DNA of 64,000 nucleotides, from positions 62,001-126,000 of the forward strand of contig CAYWRZ010000008.1 in NCBI GenBank assembly GCA_964460845.1, given 5' to 3'. This stretch comes from CAYWRZ01 sp964460845. GTDB lineage: Bacteria > Bacteroidota > Bacteroidia > Flavobacteriales_D > UBA2798. Position numbers and translations under genes: made by a program. Below are positions 9,380 through 18,937 of the stretch, piece by piece (position 1 is the first letter of the stretch; each line of letters opens with the position of its first letter). Under the pieces are notes generated by a model that searched no databases, was not told where the DNA came from, and was given only the letters and a program-made list of their open reading frames with translations.

Positions 9380-11551
9380 CTGAACCCCTTTGCACCTTAT
9401 CCCTTTGTACGCCTGCTACCCGCGCTTATCGGTGGTATGCTGCTGTCGATCACGCTCAGGCAAGTTTGGCCGTATTACTTCTTTATTCCGGCGGCTACAG
9501 CATTGATAGCGCTGCTGTCTTTCGCCTATGGCCATGCTCCCTCGCGCCGCAGTACCGACGGTGCAATCCTATTGATATTGGTCACGGTACTGGGCATGAG
9601 TCTGGTAAACCTGCACGATCCCTACCTCCGCGCTTCCCATTTTATACACCATGAAGCCTTACCCGAAGAATGGATAGGCGAGCTGCTGGACTCCCCCGCA
9701 GAAAAAGAAAAATCGGTTCGGGCTGAAGTAAATATCCTTGCTTTCAGGCAAGATTCCGGCTGGCAAAATTGTACAGGCAACGTAGTACTGTACCTGCACA
9801 AAAACGAAGCCGCCCGGCAGTTACGCTATGGCGACCGGGTACTGGTGAAAGCCCGGCTGTCGGCTGTAGCAGGCCCGCTCAATCCCGGCGAATTCGATTA
9901 CCGGCAATACCTCGCAAACCGGGGCATAAGTCACCGCGCCTACGCCACAGCCAAAGACTGGGTACATCTGGACAGAGGAGGAAATCCGCTGATACGCATG
10001 GCCCACGATCTGCGCGATCAATTGCTGGGCTTATTTAGGCACTATGGTCTCGAAGGACAAGAGTTCGCAGTAGCTTCGGCACTGGTATTAGGCTACCGGG
10101 CCGACATAGACGCGGAACTTATACAAGCCTACGCCGGTAGCGGCGCGCTTCATGTATTATCCGTTTCCGGATTGCATGTAGGACTCATCTTTGTCATTAT
10201 GGACACGCTGCTGGCAGGATTGGGGCAGTCCAGGCGAAGCATGCTTATTCGCACCCTTCTCCTGCTCGGGTGGCTTTGGCTGTATGCCTTGCTCACCGGA
10301 CTTCCGCCTTCGGTAATGCGCGCTACCCTTATGCTGAGCTTTATCATTGCCGGGCGACTGTTAAATCGTCCGCCTCCCGCTACACAAACGCTCACGGCAT
10401 CCGCTTTCCTGTTGCTTTGTTTCGACCCCATGCTACTTACCGATGCCGGTTTTTTGCTTTCGTACCTTGCCGTAGCGGGGCTCGTATTTCTCTACCCGAA
10501 AATACGCAGCCTGTGGGAACCCCGATTTCGTTGGCTATCGTGGACATGGAACCTTTGTGCGGTATCGCTCGCGGCACAGGCGGCTACTTTTCCGCTCAGC
10601 CTTTATTTGTTCAAGCAGTTTCCGGTTTATTTCCTTCCCTGCAACCTGCTTATCGTGCCACTGGCCACCCTCATACTGTACGTAGGGATAGCGGTGTGGC
10701 TACTGGCACCTTTTGCGCTGGCGGGAAACCTGGCCGGGAAAACGCTGTCGTGGCTGGTCCACTTTCTTAACGATACCGTGATTGCAATAGAACAGCTACC
10801 GGGTGCCGTTTGGGAATGGACATTAAAGGGCTGGGAATGCCTCTGCCTTTACGGCGTATTAATGCTTCTGATTGCTTTTCTTTACCGGCCAAAAGCGAGC
10901 CTGCTCTGTGCCACATTGAGCTTGTCAAGTCTGTTTCTGCTGCTCAGGCTACATACCTCCGCCATACAGCTCAGTCAACATGAAACCGTCATTTACACCT
11001 TGAGAAAAGAAACGGTGATAAGCTACACTTATGGGCAACGGCAAATTCTGCTTACTACACTACATCCTGATACGGCTCGCAGGCAATTGGATTTCCACTT
11101 TAAAAGCGGACAAATAGAAAGAGGAGTACAGCACATTACCTGGCTTCCTTTTCAGCAGGAAGAACTAAAACGGGATGCTATTTTCCGAAAAGGAAATTTC
11201 ATACAAGCCGGAAATATCCGCATTGCGCTGATAAACGACAGCGAATACAAGGTAAAATCAAAAAGCCGTATCCACACCGATATGGTGCTGCTGGTGAACA
11301 ACCCGCGTGTAAGCCTGGAAGAAATTACGAGCTACTACGATACTCCGTGTATTGTAGCCGACGGTTCCAATTCCGCTTTCAGGCTGTCGCAATGGGAAAA
11401 AGCATCGGTCGGAAAACCCTGGCTGTTCTACAATTGCAGCACGAGAGGAGCCTGGGAGAGTGGGAAACAGCTTTATTCTTTCCCCTCTTCTTTCCGGAAA
11501 TACTGTTCAAAAGGGGGATCCACCAATGCCATTCCTGCGATGACAAAATAG
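9380..11551 (+). CDS. comEC: ComEC/Rec2-family DNA-uptake channel protein
   Basis: Polytopic inner-membrane protein of natural transformation, carrying single-stranded DNA into the cytoplasm. Order: N-terminal membrane segments, DUF4131 soluble domain (about residues 75-200), Competence domain with many membrane helices (VLSVSGLHVGLIFV, PPSVMRATLMLSF), then a ~200-residue C-terminal domain in the position of the ComEC metallo-beta-lactamase fold but without HxHxDH, so probably inactive. The first in-frame ATG (9437) falls inside the conserved N-terminus: 19 codons before it read NPFAPYPFVRLLPALIGG, a typical ComEC start. The frame is open only from 9359 and holds no ATG, GTG or TTG before 9437; CTG at 9380 is therefore the likely start. 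The 3' end overlaps a convergent gene by 79 bases. Confidence 0.88.
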   Translation: MNPFAPYPFVRLLPALIGGMLLSITLRQVWPYYFFIPAATALIALLSFAYGHAPSRRSTDGAILLILVTVLGMSLVNLHDPYLRASHFIHHEALPEEWIGELLDSPAEKEKSVRAEVNILAFRQDSGWQNCTGNVVLYLHKNEAARQLRYGDRVLVKARLSAVAGPLNPGEFDYRQYLANRGISHRAYATAKDWVHLDRGGNPLIRMAHDLRDQLLGLFRHYGLEGQEFAVASALVLGYRADIDAELIQAYAGSGALHVLSVSGLHVGLIFVIMDTLLAGLGQSRRSMLIRTLLLLGWLWLYALLTGLPPSVMRATLMLSFIIAGRLLNRPPPATQTLTASAFLLLCFDPMLLTDAGFLLSYLAVAGLVFLYPKIRSLWEPRFRWLSWTWNLCAVSLAAQAATFPLSLYLFKQFPVYFLPCNLLIVPLATLILYVGIAVWLLAPFALAGNLAGKTLSWLVHFLNDTVIAIEQLPGAVWEWTLKGWECLCLYGVLMLLIAFLYRPKASLLCATLSLSSLFLLLRLHTSAIQLSQHETVIYTLRKETVISYTYGQRQILLTTLHPDTARRQLDFHFKSGQIERGVQHITWLPFQQEELKRDAIFRKGNFIQAGNIRIALINDSEYKVKSKSRIHTDMVLLVNNPRVSLEEITSYYDTPCIVADGSNSAFRLSQWEKASVGKPWLFYNCSTRGAWESGKQLYSFPSSFRKYCSKGGSTNAIPAMTK

Positions 11552-12525
11552 GGGTCAAACTCTACGTACACACACTGAATCGTGTCTTTACCGGTTTCGG
11601 TACGAAAATCGTAAGAGTGGAAGAAGCTGTAACCCACCAGCGAGTCGGCGGCTACGGTAGTATCGGTCGAAGTTTTCTCAAGCAATGCGTTAAGCGGACT
11701 AAATTCGAGTGGCTTGTAGCCCTGAAAATCCAGGCGGTTGGCCATCATCTGCTCACTCAGCACCAGACGTGCCACACGATCGGGATCGTATTCGCCGAAC
11801 CTTCTGGTGGTACGCACTACCGTAAGAATACTTTTCATGAGCGCGTTTTTATCGACATCTTCCTGCCCCAGCCTTGCATTGAAATAGTCGTAGATCGCTG
11901 TGCTGCGGCGCGTATTTTCACGCTCAGTTCCACTCGAAAACAAGGGATAACGCATGAAATAAAAATAAAACCAGTCGTACGTTTCGGTATCGGCTTCGAG
12001 ATCCATTTTAATTTCCAAATCCCGCACATTAAAATGCGAGCTCAGGAAAAACTCACATTCATAAATCGTATAAGTACTTGTTCCTGAATGCGCAATACTG
12101 AACACATGACTGATACTGTAATTATTGGCGATGTGCTTTTCGGCGATAAGCTTTTGCTGACGGGCAATCAGGCTATCCTGTACAGCCAGCAAACTGTCGA
12201 GCGAAGCGCCATACTGCGGCTCACCCTGACGAACCATAATCTGCTTCCGTTCCTGAAGCTCCGAAAGTTTCGCCAGTTCTTTAGGCACCCTGATTTGCAC
12301 TTCGCCGAAGCCGAAAGGCTTGTAAAAGCCCTGACCGCTCATAGAAGTACGTACATAGCGTTCTACCGCTTGCTCAGTATGCCGCTGAACATCGGCATCG
12401 TCTGTCGCCAGCGCAGTGTTTGGCGCCATCACCGAAGAAGGAGGAGCCTGCAAAGCCATCAGGTACCCGGCCGAGACAAGGCTCAATACGGCTACACCTA
12501 AAAAAAGTCTTATTTGAATACGCAT
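11473..12525 (-). CDS. secreted hypothetical protein, 350 aa
   Basis: Not a family I recognise. Residues 1-25 form a signal peptide (RIQIRLFLGVAVLSLVSAGYLMA). A predicted coiled-coil or helical stretch (about 85-130, ending DSLLAVQDSLIARQQKLIAEK) precedes a beta-rich C-terminal half full of aromatic residues (YDWFYFYFMRYPLF). It is probably periplasmic or outer-membrane associated. The gene is transcribed towards comEC and overlaps its 3' end by 79 bases; its start is divergent from the M61 peptidase, 78 bases away. The ORF is long, with a good start and signal, so it is likely real despite the overlap. Confidence 0.7.
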   Translation of the reverse strand: MRIQIRLFLGVAVLSLVSAGYLMALQAPPSSVMAPNTALATDDADVQRHTEQAVERYVRTSMSGQGFYKPFGFGEVQIRVPKELAKLSELQERKQIMVRQGEPQYGASLDSLLAVQDSLIARQQKLIAEKHIANNYSISHVFSIAHSGTSTYTIYECEFFLSSHFNVRDLEIKMDLEADTETYDWFYFYFMRYPLFSSGTERENTRRSTAIYDYFNARLGQEDVDKNALMKSILTVVRTTRRFGEYDPDRVARLVLSEQMMANRLDFQGYKPLEFSPLNALLEKTSTDTTVAADSLVGYSFFHSYDFRTETGKDTIQCVYVEFDPYFVIAGMALVDPPFEQYFRKEEGKE

Positions 12526-12603
12526 ACCGACCGTTTATACAAGAATCGTACAAAAAAAAGAAATAATCTTTATTTTCCCCTAAAAATCGACCGTATTCCT
12601 TTT

Positions 12604-14436
12604 ATGAGCCGCTCTTTTTCGCCCCATTTTACACTGCTTTTGCTACTCGGATTGTTTTTTTGCTTTCCGGCAAAAGCCGATTCGACCTATCGCGTCATTA
12701 CCGATCTTACCCGGGTGGTCAACGACCGGGTGAAAGTAGTGCTTTATCCTCCTGATATTCGGGAAAAACAAATAGACTATGTAATGCCTGCGGTTATTCC
12801 GGGTTCCTATTCGCGCAAAGATTTCGGCAGGTTTGTGAATGAGTTCACCGCCTACACTTCGGCCGGGAAAAAGCTGAAGGTAAAACGAAAAGGCTCCAAC
12901 GTCTTCACCATTTCCAAAGCCGATCGCCTCGAACGCATCGAGTACTGGGTGGACGATACATGGGATGCACCCGATGACAATTTCGTCTTTCAGCCGGGGG
13001 GAACGAACATTCAGGATAAATCGAATTTTGTCATTAACCATCAGGGATTTTACGGGTATTTCGAAGGTTATAAGATGCGAACCTATCACCTCGAATACCT
13101 CAAGCCCGAATCCTTATACGCCCATACAGCCCTGCCGATGGAAAGGGGAAAAACCTACGATCGCACCCAGGTTTCCTCGTACGTAAAGCTCGTCGATAAC
13201 CCTATCATGTTCTCGTATGCCGATACCCTCAGCTTTCAGGTCGCCAATATGCGGGTACATATCGGGGTATATTCCGACAATAGGGTGGTTTCTTCGACCT
13301 TAGTCAGGCAGGCGGTAGAACCTTTGGCCCATGCGCTTGAACGTTTTTTCGGTACTTTTCCCGTCGATCGCTATCATTTCATCCTGTATTTCCCGAAATA
13401 CGCCAAAGAAGGCGTAACCCGCTACGGTGGCTTCGGGGCGCTTGAACATTCGTACAGCTCCTTCTATTTCATTCCTGAACTGCCCGATTCGGCTTACCTG
13501 ATTGACTTGCTGCAGAGCATTGCGGGCCATGAATTTCTTCACATTCTTACCCCGCTGAATATCCATAGCGAAGAAATCGGCAATTTCGACTTCCGCAACC
13601 CGAAAATGTCGCGTCATTTGTGGATGTACGAAGGTGTCACCGAATATTTTGCACATCTGATACGGCTTCGCGAAAAGCTGATTGAAGAAGAAGTCTTTTT
13701 GGAAGAAATGAGCGATAAAATCGTTCGGGCCGAAAAATTCGGGAATGTCTCTTTTACCGATATGAGCCGTAATATTCTCGACGACCGTTACAAATCGATG
13801 TATAACAATGTGTATCAGAAAGGTGCGCTTATCGGATTGCTGCTCGACATTGAGCTGCTACGGCTAAGCGATGGAAAAACGGGGCTGCGTGAGCTGATGC
13901 TGCAGTTGGCCGAAAAATACGGTCCCGACCGCCCTTTCCGCGACGAGATGCTGATTGCGGAAATCACACAAATGACCTACCCCGAAATCGGCACGTTTTT
14001 CCGGAACTACGTAGAAGGCAGCGAAGCCCTTCCGCTTCAGGAGGCATTCGAGCGGCTCGGCTGGCGCTATTTACCCGAAAAGCAGGAAACCTTACTCAGT
14101 TTTGGAGAACTTACTTTCTACGGCAATACCAATACGGGACAGGTGAAAATTTTGGCTAAGAATTCGGCTTTGAACAATTTCGGCTTACAAGACGGCGATA
14201 TTCTGCTTGAAATAAACGGAGAATCGGTCACTGCCGAAGACATGAGCGGTGTAAAAGGGCTGGAAAAGCCGCTGTCGGATCAGGAAGTAACCCTTACGAT
14301 ACAGCGCAAGAAAGAAAAATTGCAGGTAAAGGCTGCTCCTCATTCCAAAACCGTTCAGCGACAGCACGTCGTCGAAAAAATGCCCCTGCTTACTCCCGCA
14401 CAGACCGAATTGCGAAAACATCTGCTCGGACGGTAA
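12604..14436 (+). CDS. M61 family metallopeptidase with PDZ domain
   Basis: A secreted zinc aminopeptidase-like protein of the glycyl aminopeptidase family (M61). A signal peptide ends near PAKADS. An N-terminal beta domain precedes the catalytic part, where GHEFLH (His309, Glu310, His313) is the HExxH zinc site, and Glu in WMYEGVTEYF, about 35 residues on, is the third ligand. A C-terminal PDZ domain (about 500-590) contains FGLQDGDILLEINGESV. ATG 12604 is chosen because it starts directly at the signal sequence; an upstream in-frame ATG at 12514 would add 30 polar residues before it and overlap the divergent gene. It probably cleaves peptides in the periplasm. Confidence 0.92.
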   Translation: MSRSFSPHFTLLLLLGLFFCFPAKADSTYRVITDLTRVVNDRVKVVLYPPDIREKQIDYVMPAVIPGSYSRKDFGRFVNEFTAYTSAGKKLKVKRKGSNVFTISKADRLERIEYWVDDTWDAPDDNFVFQPGGTNIQDKSNFVINHQGFYGYFEGYKMRTYHLEYLKPESLYAHTALPMERGKTYDRTQVSSYVKLVDNPIMFSYADTLSFQVANMRVHIGVYSDNRVVSSTLVRQAVEPLAHALERFFGTFPVDRYHFILYFPKYAKEGVTRYGGFGALEHSYSSFYFIPELPDSAYLIDLLQSIAGHEFLHILTPLNIHSEEIGNFDFRNPKMSRHLWMYEGVTEYFAHLIRLREKLIEEEVFLEEMSDKIVRAEKFGNVSFTDMSRNILDDRYKSMYNNVYQKGALIGLLLDIELLRLSDGKTGLRELMLQLAEKYGPDRPFRDEMLIAEITQMTYPEIGTFFRNYVEGSEALPLQEAFERLGWRYLPEKQETLLSFGELTFYGNTNTGQVKILAKNSALNNFGLQDGDILLEINGESVTAEDMSGVKGLEKPLSDQEVTLTIQRKKEKLQVKAAPHSKTVQRQHVVEKMPLLTPAQTELRKHLLGR

Positions 14437-14473
14437 GCGGGCATCATAATTTCTGCTAATTTTGCTGCCTCAG

Positions 14474-15292
14474 ATGAGCGCCAAATCTCCCCGCGACAGC
14501 AAAAACATGTCATTTTTCGGGCACCTCGAAGAGCTGCGTAAAAGGCTTTTTTGGTGCGCGGCAGCGGTTATTATCGGCGGTAGCTTGTTCTTTTATTACA
14601 CTACCGAGATTGTAGATACCGTTTACATCGCCATGTCGAAAACGGATTTTGTGACCTACCGCTGGCTCTGTCAATTTTCACAAACCTTTCATTTGGGCGA
14701 TAGCCTTTGCGCCGCTGAAATTCCTATTCGCCTGCAAAGCGTAAAAGTAACGGGGCAGTTTTCGACCAACATTTACTTTGCAGCCGTAGGAGGCATTGTC
14801 GCAGCCTTTCCCTTTCTGTTGTTTCAGGTATGGAGCTTTATCAAGCCCGGGCTTAAAAAAAACGAGCTGAGGGCTACGCGCGGGGTGGTGTTTTATGCAT
14901 CCCTCCTTTTTGCGCTCGGCATTTTCTTCGGCTATTTTCTGATAGCTCCGCTCTGCATACAGTTTTTCGGCACCTATACCATGTCGTCGGCGGTTGACAA
15001 TGATTTTACCATTTCCGACTATATCAGCACTATCACCACCACCACCTTTTGGACCGGAGTGCTGTTCGAGCTGCCCATCCTGATTTATATCCTGAGCAAG
15101 CTCGACGTGGTTAACCCCGCTTTTCTGCGTACTTACCGCAAACATGCCATTGTAGTAGTACTGATTTTAGCCGCTATCATCACGCCACCTGATTTTTACA
15201 CGCAGGTACTTGTCGCTATTCCCATACTGATACTGTATGAAATCAGTATATTCGTCTCGGCACGGGTACACCGCCAGCGGAAACCCTCCTAA
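14474..15292 (+). CDS. tatC: Sec-independent protein translocase TatC
   Basis: Receptor subunit of the twin-arginine translocase, recognising RR signal peptides of folded cargo. It starts with the conserved MSFFGHLEELRKRL motif followed by the first membrane helix; the remaining helices follow, including FGYFLIAPLCIQFF and the TPPDFYTQVLVAIPILILYEISI C-terminal part with the usual Pro/Asp pair. An internal loop after helix 1 is longer than in E. coli, as in other Bacteroidota. ATG 14474 is used rather than the in-frame TTG at 14462. TatA/E is not in the window. Followed 13 bases later by the AhpD-like gene. Confidence 0.95.
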   Translation: MSAKSPRDSKNMSFFGHLEELRKRLFWCAAAVIIGGSLFFYYTTEIVDTVYIAMSKTDFVTYRWLCQFSQTFHLGDSLCAAEIPIRLQSVKVTGQFSTNIYFAAVGGIVAAFPFLLFQVWSFIKPGLKKNELRATRGVVFYASLLFALGIFFGYFLIAPLCIQFFGTYTMSSAVDNDFTISDYISTITTTTFWTGVLFELPILIYILSKLDVVNPAFLRTYRKHAIVVVLILAAIITPPDFYTQVLVAIPILILYEISIFVSARVHRQRKPS

Positions 15293-15304
15293 ACACCGGA
15301 ATTT

Positions 15305-15655
15305 ATGAGTACTTCCATTGAGGAATTCGACACCTACCGGGCGCAACTGAACGAACGGCTGCTGTCTAACGATAACCTCGTCATCAAACGTTTTTTTAAT
15401 CTTGATACACAAACCTATCAGGATGGTGCGCTACCTGTTCGCACCAAAGAAATGTTAGGGCTGGTCGCATCGATGGTGCTGCGCTGCGACGATTGTATCA
15501 AATACCACCTCGGGCAATGTCACCGCGAAGGCATTACAAGGGCCGAAATACTGGAAATTTTCCAGGTCGCGCTTATTGTGGGCGGTTCCATTACCATTCC
15601 ACATACCCGCCGGGGATACGAATACTGGGAAGAACTCGAAAAACAGCAGGCGTAA
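15305..15655 (+). CDS. carboxymuconolactone decarboxylase/AhpD-like protein
   Basis: A small helical protein (116 aa) of the AhpD-like fold. The redox-type motif RCDDCIKYH (Cys-x-x-Cys then His, about residues 60-68) matches the AhpD peroxidase-like active site, followed by ILEIFQVALIVGGSITIPH, typical of the family. It could reduce peroxides through thiol exchange, but many such proteins are of unknown function. It lies directly downstream of tatC and is probably cotranscribed with it. The order tatC then a CMD-family gene suggests shared expression rather than shared mechanism. Confidence 0.9.
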   Translation: MSTSIEEFDTYRAQLNERLLSNDNLVIKRFFNLDTQTYQDGALPVRTKEMLGLVASMVLRCDDCIKYHLGQCHREGITRAEILEIFQVALIVGGSITIPHTRRGYEYWEELEKQQA

Positions 15656-15710
15656 CGATTTTCATTTTTTTCGTTACTTTTAAAACAAAGCGCAATTACC
15701 GGAATTACTT

Positions 15711-18191
15711 TTGGCCACATTTAACTTTTGCAGAAGCGGGTTCTATTCCCTGGCTGTGTTACTGGTAATGGTGGCACAGGCATTACCGCTATACGCACAA
15801 ACAACCAAAGTAACAGGGCGCGTAATCGATGCCGAAAACCAGGAGCCGCTCGGATTTGCCAACGTATTTTTCAAAGGCACAAAAATCGGAGTACAAGCCG
15901 ATGCCGAAGGGTATTTTTCTATCGAATCGTATTACGCTTCGGATACGCTATCGGCCACCTTTATCGGTTACAAAACACTGAGCAAACGCATTGTTCGCGA
16001 CAAGGCCCAGCAACTTAATTTTGAGCTTTCGGCCGATGCCGAAGGACTGCCCGAATACGAATATATCATTCCTGAAAACCCGGCTATCTCGCTTTTCAAA
16101 AAAATAATCCGCTACAAGGCGGTCAACAACCGCGAAAAGCTGACGGCTTACCAGTATGATGTGTACAACAAAGTAGAATTTGACCTGAATAATTTCAGCG
16201 AAAAATTCATGAACCGGAAAGTGCTGAAACCTATCCGCTTTATTTTTGAAAATATCGACTCGACCGGAGAAAAACCTTACCTGCCGATCTTTATGACGGA
16301 GTCCTTATCCGAATTTTATTTCCGCAAAAATCCCAAAACCCATAAAGAATACATACGCGCCACAAAAGTATCGGGCATTGAAAACGAAAGCGTATCGCAG
16401 TTTTTAGGCGATATGTACCAAAACATCAATATTTACGACAATTTCGTGAGCGTTTTCGGCAAAAATTTCGTGAGTCCGGTCTCGGATCGCGGGCTGATGT
16501 ACTACGATTATTACATTGTGGACAGCGCTTTTATCGGGAAAAACTGGTGCTATCAGATGCAGTTCATTCCGCGGCGTAAGCAGGAGCCTACATTTACCGG
16601 TAATTTTTGGGTAAACGACACTACGTATGCCATACGGCGGGTAGAAGCAGGTATTTCGGAAGATGCGAACATCAACTTTGTAACCTACTTCGAATTCATG
16701 CAGGAATTTGAGCAGGTAGAAAATGAAGTATGGATGCTCAGCAAAGATTATCTGCTGGTCGATTTTAAGCTGGCCAAAAAACAGATGGGCTTTTACGGTC
16801 GAAAAACTACTTCCTATCGAAACCATGTAATCAATCAGGCAAAAGACGATGCCTTTTATGCCGGTCCGCAAAACATCATCGTAGCCGACGATGCCGACGA
16901 CAAGGACGAAACCTTTTGGGAGCTCAACCGGCACGATACGCTTAGCGAAAAAGAGCGCGCCGTGTACGATATGATGGACACCATTCGCGATATTCCGCAG
17001 GTAAAATCGTTTGTGGAAGTGGTCGGGATGCTTATCAGCGGCTACAAAGTATTCGGCAAATTCGAGTGGGGGCCTTATTTCAGCACGTATAGCTTTAACG
17101 CGGTAGAGGGATCGCGTTTTCGTTTCGGCGGCCGCACGAGCAACGCATTCAGCAAACGCATCGAGCTTAACGGCTACGGCGCTTACGGGTTGAAAGATGA
17201 AAAATTCAAATACGGCGGCGGATTCAGAGCTATTCTAAGTAAAAAGCCCAGACAAATGCTGTATTTCAACTATAAATACGACATTGAGCAATTAGGGCTC
17301 AGCTCCAATGCCTTTCGGCAGGACAACCTGCTGGCTACCGTATTCAGGCGCAATGTGGCCGACAAGCTTTCGTTCGTGGAAGAGTACAAAGGCTATTACG
17401 ATTACGAATATTTTCAGGGACTCAACAACCGTATTCAATACCGCTACCGGCGTATTGCACCGCTTGGCAACACCATTTATCAGAAACCCTCGGCCGAACC
17501 CGGTCAGGTAAGCCTTATACCCGACGTAACCACGAGCGAATTCACCTATTACCTGCGTTATGCGAAAAATGAAAAATTTGTGGCAGGTGAGTTTGACCGT
17601 GTGAGCATGGGTACGCGCAAACCGGTAGTCGATCTTCATTATTCGCTGGGCATAAAAGATTTTCTCGGTGGCGAATACGCTTATCATAAAGCCGTAACCA
17701 GTCTTACGCAATGGGTGCCGGTAGGTACGCTGGGCTGGTTCAGGTATCGGCTCGAAGCAGGCAAATTTTGGGGTACCCTTCCCTATCCGGCGCTTGAATT
17801 GCACCGTGGAAACGAAACGTATTATTACGACGAAATGTCGTTTAACACGATGAATTATCTCGAATTCGTAAGCGACGAGTACGTATCGGTGTGGTTTACG
17901 CACCATTTCGACGGTTTTTTCCTTAACCATATTCCGCTGCTCCGCCGTCTCAAATGGCGTGAAGTAGCCGGGGTAAAAGCCGTATGGGGCCGCCTGTCTG
18001 ACGCCAACCGTCAGGAGCTGCTGTTTCCCCCCTACCTGCACACCCTCACGGTGCCCTTTGCCGAAGGTTCGGTGGGCGTGGAAAATATCCTCAAAGTGCT
18101 GCGGGTCGATTTTATCTGGCGAATGAGTTACCTCGATCACCCAAATATTAGTAAGTTTGGCATACGTGCTAAACTTGAAATCGCATTCTAA
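15711..18191 (+). CDS. DUF5686 / carboxypeptidase-regulatory-like outer-membrane protein
   Basis: A large (826 aa) Bacteroidota-specific surface protein. After a signal peptide ending near LPLYAQ comes a CarboxypepD_reg-like Ig domain (about residues 30-110: KVTGRVIDAENQEPLGFANVFFKGTKIG) like that in SusC and TonB-dependent receptors. The DUF5686 region follows, ending in many alternating aromatic strands that look like an outer-membrane beta-barrel; the last residues (RAKLEIAF) end in Phe. There is no TonB plug. The start appears to be TTG at 15711 because no ATG precedes the signal peptide. lptB begins 5 bases after the stop, so the pair is likely one transcript. The function of DUF5686 is unknown; an envelope role is inferred. 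Confidence 0.85.
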   Translation: MATFNFCRSGFYSLAVLLVMVAQALPLYAQTTKVTGRVIDAENQEPLGFANVFFKGTKIGVQADAEGYFSIESYYASDTLSATFIGYKTLSKRIVRDKAQQLNFELSADAEGLPEYEYIIPENPAISLFKKIIRYKAVNNREKLTAYQYDVYNKVEFDLNNFSEKFMNRKVLKPIRFIFENIDSTGEKPYLPIFMTESLSEFYFRKNPKTHKEYIRATKVSGIENESVSQFLGDMYQNINIYDNFVSVFGKNFVSPVSDRGLMYYDYYIVDSAFIGKNWCYQMQFIPRRKQEPTFTGNFWVNDTTYAIRRVEAGISEDANINFVTYFEFMQEFEQVENEVWMLSKDYLLVDFKLAKKQMGFYGRKTTSYRNHVINQAKDDAFYAGPQNIIVADDADDKDETFWELNRHDTLSEKERAVYDMMDTIRDIPQVKSFVEVVGMLISGYKVFGKFEWGPYFSTYSFNAVEGSRFRFGGRTSNAFSKRIELNGYGAYGLKDEKFKYGGGFRAILSKKPRQMLYFNYKYDIEQLGLSSNAFRQDNLLATVFRRNVADKLSFVEEYKGYYDYEYFQGLNNRIQYRYRRIAPLGNTIYQKPSAEPGQVSLIPDVTTSEFTYYLRYAKNEKFVAGEFDRVSMGTRKPVVDLHYSLGIKDFLGGEYAYHKAVTSLTQWVPVGTLGWFRYRLEAGKFWGTLPYPALELHRGNETYYYDEMSFNTMNYLEFVSDEYVSVWFTHHFDGFFLNHIPLLRRLKWREVAGVKAVWGRLSDANRQELLFPPYLHTLTVPFAEGSVGVENILKVLRVDFIWRMSYLDHPNISKFGIRAKLEIAF

Positions 18192-18196
18192 GGCGC

Positions 18197-18925
18197 ATGA
18201 AACTGTGGACTGAGCAAATCGTGAAGCAATACCGCAAGCGTACCGTGGTGAACGGCGTTTCGGTCGAGGTAAATCGTGGAGAAATCGTAGGATTGCTGGG
18301 GCCCAACGGCGCCGGGAAAACCACTTCCTTTTACATGATCGTAGGGCTTATCAAGCCCGACGAAGGAAAAGTGTATCTCGACAAGCTCGAAATCACCAAA
18401 GAACCTATGTACCGCCGGGCACAGATGGGTATAGGCTACCTTCCGCAGGAAGTATCGGTATTCCGCAAGCTAAGTGTCGAAGACAACATCCGTGCGGTGC
18501 TCGAAATGCGGAAGATGAGCAAAAAACAGCGCGACGAACGCGTAGAAGAGCTGCTGACCGAATTTTCGCTGAACCATGTACGCAAAAACCTGGGCATTAA
18601 ACTATCGGGTGGAGAAAAACGCCGTACCGAAATTGCCCGCGCATTGGCCTCCGAACCCAACTTTATCTTGTTAGACGAGCCTTTTGCCGGTGTGGATCCG
18701 ATTGCTGTAGAAGATATTCAGCAAATCGTATCGCAATTAAAAACCAAAAATATCGGGGTGCTGATCACCGATCACAACGTACAGGAAACCCTCTCTATCA
18801 CCGACCGCGCTTACCTGCTGTTTGAAGGTAAAATACTCAAGCAGGGTACCGCCGAAGAGCTGGCTGCCGACCCGCAGGTCAGGAAAGTATATCTCGGGCA
18901 AAATTTCGAGCTGAAAAGAAAATAA
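18197..18925 (+). CDS. lptB: lipopolysaccharide export ABC transporter ATPase LptB
   Basis: ATPase that powers extraction of LPS from the inner membrane with LptFG. It has Walker A GPNGAGKTTS (residues about 35-44), Q-loop, signature LSGGEKRRTEIARAL, Walker B FILLDEPFAGVDP and the switch His in VLITDHNVQETL. The VDPIAVEDIQ sequence after Walker B and the 242-aa length are typical of LptB rather than of LivF-like ATPases. LptF/LptG are not nearby; an LptE homologue lies 17 kb away. The gene follows the DUF5686 gene by 5 bases, which ties that barrel protein to LPS or envelope assembly by context only. Confidence 0.95.
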   Translation: MKLWTEQIVKQYRKRTVVNGVSVEVNRGEIVGLLGPNGAGKTTSFYMIVGLIKPDEGKVYLDKLEITKEPMYRRAQMGIGYLPQEVSVFRKLSVEDNIRAVLEMRKMSKKQRDERVEELLTEFSLNHVRKNLGIKLSGGEKRRTEIARALASEPNFILLDEPFAGVDPIAVEDIQQIVSQLKTKNIGVLITDHNVQETLSITDRAYLLFEGKILKQGTAEELAADPQVRKVYLGQNFELKRK

Positions 18926-18937
18926 GCTTCAGAAGGC

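Noticed and set aside
12514..12603. Upstream ATG for the M61 peptidase
   Set aside because: It would place 30 polar residues before a clear signal peptide and overlap the divergent gene.
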